Shown here in pieces: positions 33,257 through 39,124 of a stretch of 39,124 bases of DNA. A program made the translations under genes and the position numbers. Each line of letters opens with the position of its first letter. The stretch's first letter is position 1. Below the pieces are notes generated by a model, which did no database searches, had not been told where the DNA came from, and saw only the letters and a list, made by a program, of their open reading frames with translations. The stretch covers positions 1 to 39,124 of the forward strand of contig CALUVI010000017.1 of NCBI GenBank assembly GCA_944324185.1. The letters run 5' to 3'. Source of the DNA: Candidatus Gastranaerophilales bacterium (GTDB lineage: Bacteria > Cyanobacteriota > Vampirovibrionia > Gastranaerophilales > Gastranaerophilaceae).

Positions 33257-34282
33257 TTAGTTTACATTCTTTATATAAAGTTCCTGAATCAGAACGCACA
33301 CAGTTGCAGCAATTGCAGGTGCAAATATTACCCCGACTACCCCGAGATACTGCGCCGTAACAAACAGGAAGAAATATATTATTAACGGGTGCAAGTCAAG
33401 GAATTTCCCGAAAACATAAGGTCTTACAAGATTATTTTCAGCCCACTGGGCAAATATGAATAAGAGAATTACAAGTGCAATTGTGAGCGGTCCCATTTTA
33501 TATGCAACAAGGAGCGTGATTACAAGAGCAATCCCAGGTCCCACAACCGGAATTATATCCAGAATAGCATTCAACACTCCGAGCAGAAGCGCATAATCTA
33601 CTCCCATAAGCATTAATCCTACAGTCATAATTAAACCGACACAAAATATAGTTACTATAAGAGCCAGCACATATCCGCCGATTTTCTGGGATATAGTCTC
33701 AAGAATCTCTTCTGCTCTTTCTTTCATTTGTGTTGGAAACAGGCTGCTATAAGTCTTTTTTACGGTTTCTTTATCTACAAGAAAATAATATACTATAATA
33801 CATGCCGCAAGGAAATATACAATTCCTGATGCAAAATTCATGCTGAAAGTTATTGAATTGTTAACGAATTTTGTTGTAAACCCTGAGGCTGTAGAAAGAA
33901 GTTCTCCTATATCAAGCTGGGCAATGGCTGATTTGCTTAAAAGAGGAGTTTGAAGTAAAAAGTTTTTTACCGTTGTAATATGCTCGGGAAGAAGCATAAG
34001 GAAAGATTTAATCTGATGTCCCGCGACAACAAAAAGCGGAATTATAAACAGAAAAGATGCCAGCAAAACGCCGCAGAGCACTATTGTTGAAGCCAGAGAA
34101 CGGTTCATTTTTTTAGTCATTTTATCAACAATGGGATTAAGCGAGCAGGCAATTACGTATGATGCAAAAAACAGGATTGCTGTATCTTTTATTTTAGTAA
34201 TAAAGACTAAAAACAGAATTGCTATAATAAAAAATATAATATTTTTCACTGTAATATACTTCTTTACAAAAATATCAAACAT
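33257..34282 (-). CDS. AI-2E family (PerM/YdiK-like) membrane permease
   Basis: The 341 residues have the layout of the AI-2E exporter family: two N-terminal helices, a helix followed by a soluble segment (LLPEHITTVKNFLLQTPLL), and a C-terminal helical bundle. VLNAILDIIPVVGPGIALVI near 235 and NNLVRPYVFGKFLDLHPLII near 290 are the family signatures. Members are poorly defined; one exports the AI-2 signal and others act as Na+/H+ antiporters, so substrate is open. AAGGAG precedes the ATG. It is the first gene of the operon with the radical-SAM gene. Confidence 0.9.
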   Translation of the reverse strand: MFDIFVKKYITVKNIIFFIIAILFLVFITKIKDTAILFFASYVIACSLNPIVDKMTKKMNRSLASTIVLCGVLLASFLFIIPLFVVAGHQIKSFLMLLPEHITTVKNFLLQTPLLSKSAIAQLDIGELLSTASGFTTKFVNNSITFSMNFASGIVYFLAACIIVYYFLVDKETVKKTYSSLFPTQMKERAEEILETISQKIGGYVLALIVTIFCVGLIMTVGLMLMGVDYALLLGVLNAILDIIPVVGPGIALVITLLVAYKMGPLTIALVILLFIFAQWAENNLVRPYVFGKFLDLHPLIIYFFLFVTAQYLGVVGVIFAPAIAATVCVLIQELYIKNVN

Positions 34283-34311
34283 TAAAAACTCCTTATCCTC
34301 TCAGACAATAC

Positions 34312-34333
34312 TATCATAAAAAAAATTATGATA
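34312..34333. promoter_or_regulatory. Inverted repeat in divergent promoter region
   Basis: TATCATAA and TTATGATA are separated by six A between the AI-2E-type gene (minus) and the ABC gene (plus). The right arm overlaps an A/T-rich -10-like sequence just before the ABC start. It may be an operator or just symmetrical A/T-rich promoter DNA. Confidence 0.4.
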
Positions 34334-34343
34334 ATATATATAG

Positions 34344-35123
34344 GTGGACAATTTATTAGAAATTAAAAATCTGACTGTAGGGTATAACAGTTTAAATAAG
34401 AAGAATAAAAGTTCCGTAGTTGCGGTAAACGATGTTTCATTCCAGATAAAAAAGGGGGAAACGTACGCACTTGCAGGAGAGTCAGGATGCGGGAAATCGA
34501 CTCTTGCAAAAGCCGTCACAAAACTTGTTAAGCCAAAGTCTGGCGAGATTCTTTTTGAAGGTAAAAATATTTTCTGTCAAACAAAGGTTGAAAAGAAGAA
34601 CTATCCAAAAGATGTTCAGATGATATTTCAGAATCCGTATTCAAGTTTGAATCCGAAAATGAAAATAGGTGAAATTTTAAAAGAGCCGCTTGATATAAAT
34701 ACAGAATATTCTTACAGGCAGAAAAAAAATATAATTAATGAAATCTTAGGCGACGTAGGACTTCAGGAAAGCTGTACGGAATTATATCCGCATGAATTCT
34801 CCGGAGGTCAAAGGCAGCGTATAGCTATAGCAAGAGCGTTGATCTTAAATCCTAAACTTATTATAGCTGACGAACCTGTAAGTGCGCTTGATGCAAGTAT
34901 TCAAGCGCAAATAATTAATCTTTTAAAAGAGTTAAAAAGACAGAGAAATTTAACAATACTCTTTATATCCCATGATTTGAATGTAATAAGATATCTTGCA
35001 GACAGGGTGGGTATTATGTATTTCGGTAATCTTATTGAAGAGAATGATACTGTGGATATTTTCAGATATCCAAAAGAAGATTATACAAAAACTCTTTTAA
35101 ATTCTGCACCTGTGCTGCATTAA
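34344..35123 (+). CDS. Peptide-type ABC transporter ATP-binding protein (OppF/DppF-like)
   Basis: This cytosolic ATPase drives uptake, probably of peptides or nickel-type substrates. Motifs are complete: Walker A GESGCGKST (about 45-53), Q-loop MIFQNPYSSLNP near 94, signature FSGGQRQRIAIARA near 152, Walker B LIIADEPVSALD near 170 and the switch His in ISHDL. The phrase QNPYSSLNPKM and the C-terminal YTKTLLNSAP are typical of OppF/DppF. The permeases, binding protein and OppD partner are not in the window. It starts with GTG, with little leader. The 3' end overlaps the opposing TPR gene by four bases. Confidence 0.88.
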   Translation: MDNLLEIKNLTVGYNSLNKKNKSSVVAVNDVSFQIKKGETYALAGESGCGKSTLAKAVTKLVKPKSGEILFEGKNIFCQTKVEKKNYPKDVQMIFQNPYSSLNPKMKIGEILKEPLDINTEYSYRQKKNIINEILGDVGLQESCTELYPHEFSGGQRQRIAIARALILNPKLIIADEPVSALDASIQAQIINLLKELKRQRNLTILFISHDLNVIRYLADRVGIMYFGNLIEENDTVDIFRYPKEDYTKTLLNSAPVLH

Positions 35124-36463
35124 TTATTTTTTACCGTTTTTAGAGGTACCTGCATTGTGCTTACAAGAGTTTTGTATTTTTCATCTTTATAAAGGTATAT
35201 GTCTATAACGTATTGTTCAAGTTCTTTTTTTGTAAAAATATTTTTACCGAAACTTACATCTATTGCCTCGGTAACGCCACCATTAGAAAACAGAGGTGAT
35301 TTTTTGCTGACAAATTGTCTGCTTACGATTTCAAGCGGCTTTTCTTTTGAACGGTGACGCAAAACAAAATCACCCGATAGTTTATATATGTCGGTCTGCG
35401 AAATATTTTTTATGCGGAATTTGCCTTTAAGATTATATTTTAACCAGATTTTTCTTACAGAAAAACTGTCGAGGTAAATTTCTATATCATTTTTATAAAT
35501 AACTTTATTATTAATAAAAATGTCAAGTGAATGAATTTTGTATCTGTAGTATTTAGCCAGGGTCGGATTTCCTTCCCAGTCGGCAATGTTAGCTGATTTC
35601 ATCAACGCTTTTGAATAGACTCCGTAATCAATATTCTGCGGTTGTTCTTCGATTAATTTTTCAAAATATTGAACGGATTTTACGGGATCCAGATCTGAAT
35701 ATATTATAGCGAGTTTGTATCTTATATTAAAATTGTTTGGTCTGTAATGCTCTGCTTTTTTTAAAAATCTGACTGCATCAGAGTTACATCCGTTTTTGAC
35801 CATAATATCGGCAGTTTCTGTATACGCCGTTACGATACGGTCAATTATGGCATTGTCTACAATTGAATCTTTGTTTATAAATTTGTCATAATAATATTTT
35901 GATTCTTCGTAACTTTTTGCCGCGCTTAAAAATTTACCTATTGAGTAATATTTATCTCCCATTTCAATATAAGAGCGTGTTTTAAATTTCACAAGCCGTT
36001 TATTATTTATGTCTCTTGCGGATTTTATTATATCCTGTGCTTCTTTAAACTTTTCCTGTGCTATAAGAACTCTTGCAAGTCTGTAATAAGGGGCATATAC
36101 GCCGGGACGTGCTTTATTTAGTGCAATTTCGTATGCTGATTGAGCGTTTGTATAATCGTGTGCAGCTTCATATAAAAGTCCGACCTGCATACAAATAGCG
36201 TATTTTTTTTGCCTTAAGTCTTTCATAAGATCAGATTTTGTAATAAGTTGTTTTGCAAGTTGTTCATCAATTTTTTGCTGTTCACGAACATTAGTGTACA
36301 GATTTTTTATCATCTCACTTCTTGCATGGAAAGATAAAAGCAGGGTGAATATTAAAGCAGCAAGAAAAGAAATCCCTGCTGTTTTTGCGTAGTCTGCAAG
36401 AATTTGTGCAATTGTTTTTTTCTTTTTTTCAAATCGTGTTTTTTTATTACTTTCTTTAATCAT
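35120..36463 (-). CDS. Membrane-anchored TPR protein
   Basis: No specific family is recognised. A Lys-rich cytoplasmic start (residues 1-28) precedes one membrane helix (about 29-46), then several tetratricopeptide repeats from about 85 to 330 (such as GLLYEAAHDYTNAQSAYEIAL and YKLAIIYSDLDPVKSVQYFEKLI), and a C-terminal beta-rich domain of about 110 residues (LKGKFRIKNISQTDIYKLSGDFVLRH) that could be a small Ig-like fold. It is probably a scaffold on the outer side of the inner membrane. Its ATG lies inside the mgtC end (8-base overlap) with AGGA upstream, so translation is coupled. Confidence 0.75.
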   Translation of the reverse strand: MIKESNKKTRFEKKKKTIAQILADYAKTAGISFLAALIFTLLLSFHARSEMIKNLYTNVREQQKIDEQLAKQLITKSDLMKDLRQKKYAICMQVGLLYEAAHDYTNAQSAYEIALNKARPGVYAPYYRLARVLIAQEKFKEAQDIIKSARDINNKRLVKFKTRSYIEMGDKYYSIGKFLSAAKSYEESKYYYDKFINKDSIVDNAIIDRIVTAYTETADIMVKNGCNSDAVRFLKKAEHYRPNNFNIRYKLAIIYSDLDPVKSVQYFEKLIEEQPQNIDYGVYSKALMKSANIADWEGNPTLAKYYRYKIHSLDIFINNKVIYKNDIEIYLDSFSVRKIWLKYNLKGKFRIKNISQTDIYKLSGDFVLRHRSKEKPLEIVSRQFVSKKSPLFSNGGVTEAIDVSFGKNIFTKKELEQYVIDIYLYKDEKYKTLVSTMQVPLKTVKNN

Positions 36464-37175
36464 TTATTTCCTGCAGCGAAATAGAATCCAGCGGAACGAT
36501 TTTACTTAATTTCTTGTAAAATTCTTCCATCTTCTTTTTATTTCCAAGATCGAAAGTAGATGTTATTCTTGCTTTCTCAGGATTTTCCAGAAGTTTTTTT
36601 GATGAAAAATCCCGCATATTTTCTACGTTTTTATTTAAAAAGTCATAAACTTTATCCACATCATTTATATTTAGATAAACCGTAACTTTGCACCTTCTGA
36701 CCTGTTTTCCGCTTGCAGGCAGAAACTGTCTTTCAAAGATTCTGATTAGCGTAAGAACAGCTACACTCAATACCGTTGCAATTATTGCAACATCAAACAT
36801 GCCGGAACCGCATGCCATACCGATACTTGCAGCAATCCAGAGAGTTGCAGCAGTAGTTAAGCCAAACACCATAGGTCCGTTTCTAAGAACAGTACCGGCG
36901 CCGATAAAACCGATACCGGTTACTATTTGTGCTGCAACACGCGAAGTATCCCTGATTCCGGTTGCATTTGATATAACTACATTATCACCGCTTGCGTAAG
37001 TCGGAAAAGCATATATTGAAAGCAGCGTAAATACGCAGGCGCCGAGACACACAAGAATATGGGTTCTAAGACCCGCATATTTGTTTGTCAATTCGCGCTC
37101 CAGTCCCAGAGCAAACCCCAGAATAAGGGCTAAAAATAATCTTATTATGAATTCTGCATTAAAAAATGTATCCAT
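36456..37175 (-). CDS. MgtC/SapB family membrane protein
   Basis: The 239 residues have four or five N-terminal helices with the family signature GLERELTNKYAGLRTHILVCLG (about 23-45) and GIGFIGAGTVLRNG near 87, then GLTTAATLWIAASIGMACG. A soluble ACT-like C-terminal domain (about 155-239, VTVYLNINDVDKVYDFL) follows. MgtC proteins influence Mg2+ and phosphate homeostasis and, in pathogens, survival in host cells; relatives lacking a virulence role are common. GAGAGG precedes the ATG. It heads a two-gene operon with the TPR gene. Confidence 0.9.
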   Translation of the reverse strand: MDTFFNAEFIIRLFLALILGFALGLERELTNKYAGLRTHILVCLGACVFTLLSIYAFPTYASGDNVVISNATGIRDTSRVAAQIVTGIGFIGAGTVLRNGPMVFGLTTAATLWIAASIGMACGSGMFDVAIIATVLSVAVLTLIRIFERQFLPASGKQVRRCKVTVYLNINDVDKVYDFLNKNVENMRDFSSKKLLENPEKARITSTFDLGNKKKMEEFYKKLSKIVPLDSISLQEIND

Positions 37176-37257
37176 TAAACCTCTCTCCCATAAATTATAT
37201 AATACAATATTTAGAGTAAAATATCAATGACACATAGCCAAAATACACGTTTTCGGG

Positions 37258-37263
37258 TATAAT
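37258..37263 (+). promoter_or_regulatory. -10 element of dgt, suggests leaderless message
   Basis: TATAAT ends seven bases before the ATG of the dGTPase gene (37271), so transcription would start at or next to the start codon. No Shine-Dalgarno sequence is found. A convincing -35 is not seen. Confidence 0.45.
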
Positions 37264-37270
37264 ACGAAGT

Positions 37271-38299
37271 ATGATAAATACAAAAAGCATAAAAGATGAA
37301 CTTGAAGAAAGAGAATTTGAAATTCTTAGTCCTTACGCTACAAAATGCAAAAATTCTAAAGGCAGGAAGCGTGAGAGAATTGAAAAGTTTGCAATAAGGA
37401 CTGAGTTTCAGAGAGATAGAGATAAAATACTGCATTCAAAGTCCTTCAGAAGATTGAAACATAAAACGCAGGTATTTTTGTCTCCTTATAATGACCATTT
37501 CAGAACAAGACTTACGCATACGCTTGAAGTTTCCCAGATTGGAAGAACTATGGCAAGAGCTTTGAGGCTTAATGAAGATCTAGTAGAGGCAATTGCACTC
37601 GGTCATGATCTCGGGCATACTCCATTCGGGCATTGCGGCGAAAGTATTCTTGATGAGCTTTTGCCCGAGGGATTTCATCATAATCTCCAGAGTGTGAGGG
37701 TTGTAGAAGTTCTTGAGGATATGAATTTATGCCGTGAAACCGTAGACGGAATTTTGACCCATACGTGGGGATATAAGCCTAAAACTCCGGAGGCGCAGGT
37801 TGTTCAATATGCCGATAAAATTGCGTATATAAACCATGATATAGAAGATTCTATCCGCGCCGGAATAATTTCCGAAAGCGACCTGCCTGCTGATTGTACA
37901 AAGTACTATACTTCTAACCAGTCGGCAAGGCTCGGAAAAATGATTACAGATGTAATAACAAGCTCTATGGATAAAGAAAAAGTTACCATGTCTGAAGAAG
38001 GCTGGTTTTATGTAACGAAGCTCAGGACGTGGATGTTTGATAATGTATATCTTGACCCTATTGCAAAAGCAGAGGAGAAAAAATCCCGCAATATTATAAG
38101 AGCATTGTATGAGCATTATACAGAAATGCTGCAAGCGTATTATAAACAGGAGGAAATTCCTCAGATTGTAACGGATTATATTTCAGGTATGACAGATCAG
38201 TATGCTATAAGACGGTATAAAGATTTGTTTATCCCGATGCCTTTAGCAGAACGCACAAATGACGATGCACTTTTAAAGAAAGCGCGTGAAAGAGAATGA
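37271..38299 (+). CDS. dgt: Deoxyguanosinetriphosphate triphosphohydrolase-like HD protein
   Basis: This HD-domain enzyme hydrolyses dNTPs to nucleosides and triphosphate, helping to set dNTP pools. RRLKHKTQVF (about 58), TRLTHTLEVSQIGRTMARAL (the first metal His), GHDLGHTPFGHCGE near 111 (the HD motif), and ADKIAYINHDIEDS near 180 complete the metal site. The 342 residues match the shorter type (dGTPase-like) in Gram-positives and cyanobacteria. The TGA overlaps the ATG of the next gene (ATGA), so the two are translated together. Confidence 0.93.
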   Translation: MINTKSIKDELEEREFEILSPYATKCKNSKGRKRERIEKFAIRTEFQRDRDKILHSKSFRRLKHKTQVFLSPYNDHFRTRLTHTLEVSQIGRTMARALRLNEDLVEAIALGHDLGHTPFGHCGESILDELLPEGFHHNLQSVRVVEVLEDMNLCRETVDGILTHTWGYKPKTPEAQVVQYADKIAYINHDIEDSIRAGIISESDLPADCTKYYTSNQSARLGKMITDVITSSMDKEKVTMSEEGWFYVTKLRTWMFDNVYLDPIAKAEEKKSRNIIRALYEHYTEMLQAYYKQEEIPQIVTDYISGMTDQYAIRRYKDLFIPMPLAERTNDDALLKKARERE

Positions 38300-38952
38300 A
38301 ATTAATCAAATATTCTGACTATACGGGTGAAGAGAATATGCAAATTGATGCGGATATTCTTGAAAATGCAATATCTTCGGGGGCAAAAGAACCTGTATTC
38401 AGGCTCTATGGCTGGAAACCCAGATGTATTTCTCTTGGCAGAAACCAGAAAGATGAATTTTTAACAGGAGAAATTCCCGCCGTAAGAAGACTAACAGGCG
38501 GAAGAGCACTTTTGCATGACAATGAAATCACGTATAGTTATGTAAGTCCGGCTTCCATAATTACAAATGGCGAAAGCGTTGTTGAATCTTACAAATATAT
38601 TTCGGGAATTTTAATTGACTTCTTTAGAACTCTCGGAGTAGAACTGGATTTTGGTGAAAACAAAAGGGTTTCAACCCATTTTGATTACTGTATGCTGGTT
38701 TCTACAGGCGCGGATGTTTGTTATCAGGGTAAAAAACTTATAGGCTCTGCCCAGTGCAGAAAGCAAGGATACATACTCCAGCACGGCTCTATTCTTTTTG
38801 ATTATGACAAAGAACTTTTAGAACGACTGTTTGGAGAAGAGGTGAGAGGAATTACCTGCATAAAAGAAATCATGCCGGAAATCTCAAAAGAAGTTTTGAT
38901 TTGTAAATTAGAAAATTTTATAAGTAACACTCATATCCCTGCTTGTATGTAA
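38296..38952 (+). CDS. LipM-like octanoyl-/lipoyl-protein ligase family protein
   Basis: The 218 residues belong to the BirA/LplA/LipB fold. RRLTGGRALLHDNEITYSYV near 68-86 binds the acyl group; GKKLIGSAQCRKQGYILQHGSI near 145-166 carries the conserved Lys; and Cys131 in DYCMLVSTGAD corresponds to the acyl-enzyme Cys of LipM. This indicates an octanoyl-ACP:protein transferase in lipoate synthesis rather than an ATP-using lipoate ligase, although the two are hard to tell apart from sequence. The ATG overlaps the dgt stop. Confidence 0.82.
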   Translation: MKLIKYSDYTGEENMQIDADILENAISSGAKEPVFRLYGWKPRCISLGRNQKDEFLTGEIPAVRRLTGGRALLHDNEITYSYVSPASIITNGESVVESYKYISGILIDFFRTLGVELDFGENKRVSTHFDYCMLVSTGADVCYQGKKLIGSAQCRKQGYILQHGSILFDYDKELLERLFGEEVRGITCIKEIMPEISKEVLICKLENFISNTHIPACM

Positions 38953-38960
38953 TGACTATT

Positions 38961-39124
38961 TTATACACTAATAAGTGCGGCATTTTCTATATGATACGTA
39001 TGCGGAAACATATCGAAAGGCTGAATATAATCCACTTTGGCGCCGTTTTCAGTTAGATACTTTAAGTCTCTGGCAAGAGTTGCCGGATTACAGGAAACAT
39101 AGATTATCTTATTTTTTGTAAGCT
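38961..39124 (-). CDS. 23S rRNA (uracil-5-)-methyltransferase, C-terminal part
   Basis: The reverse strand is open from the window edge to a TAA at 38961-38963 (54 codons). It encodes [15 protein letters not shown] and, later, [13 protein letters not shown], the two catalytic motifs of the RumA/RlmD/TrmA family: Cys forms the covalent link with uracil-C5 and the final Glu acts as base. The remaining N-terminal part lies beyond the window. The exact target (U747, U1939 or tRNA U54) cannot be told from this part. It converges with the LipM-like gene. Confidence 0.9.
   Translation of the reverse strand, partial: LTKNKIIYVSCNPATLARDLKYLTENGAKVDYIQPFDMFPHTYHIENAALISV

Overview
The window is AT-rich, densely coded bacterial chromosome with short operons on both strands, the standard genetic code (TGA is used as a stop) and ordinary Shine-Dalgarno sites. 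Rubrerythrin, several radical-SAM enzymes and lineage-type hypothetical proteins point to an anaerobe. My best guess, by inference only, is a gut non-photosynthetic cyanobacterial relative (Vampirovibrionia/Gastranaerophilales). There is no transposase, phage gene, CRISPR array, tRNA or rRNA.

Layout. 1-6030 (mostly minus strand): an orphan ribbon-helix-helix protein, a PurD-like protein lacking the usual metal-binding residues, class II fructose-bisphosphate aldolase, and a 931-residue protein joining a HerA-like N-terminus without a P-loop, a very acidic linker and a UvrD/PcrA-type Tudor end. 6116-9151 (plus): an M16 peptidase homologue without its zinc site, an M14 carboxypeptidase, undecaprenyl-diphosphate synthase and ribosomal protein S20. 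9215-12015: two tandem GT-C glycosyltransferases. 12097-13878: rubrerythrin facing a tryptophan-free membrane protein. 14224-17687: tyrS, cysK and cysE. 17772-22603: a hypothetical protein, then the overlapping murC-murB-ddl-ftsQ wall and division cluster. 23383-29021: hemW, ilvC, a cysteine-rich exported protein, an orphan DNA methyltransferase, a YggU-family protein, a small unknown and a YuiF-type Na+/H+ antiporter. 29022-30297 (minus): a coiled-coil protein, rnhA and a small helical protein. 31256-39124: speD, a radical-SAM protein, an AI-2E-family permease, a peptide-type ABC ATPase, a TPR protein, MgtC, dGTPase, an octanoyltransferase and the 3' end of a 23S rRNA m5U methyltransferase.

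The most striking signal is on the minus strand between 14157 and 13878. A consensus promoter (TTGACA-N17-TATTAT) is followed by a perfect 26-bp palindrome at the start site, an 18-codon leader peptide with tandem Trp codons behind a good ribosome-binding site, and a series of mutually exclusive hairpins. This is the architecture of a trp-type attenuator, but the gene it precedes is an unknown membrane protein that contains no tryptophan. 

The intergenic spaces carry a second layer of structure: a dispersed MITE-like family with CCCCTCRCCC ends (four copies), a 57-bp tandem repeat, poly-C tracts, and a strongly over-represented octamer, GGGGTAAA, which also appears inside murC and hemW where those proteins have extra residues.
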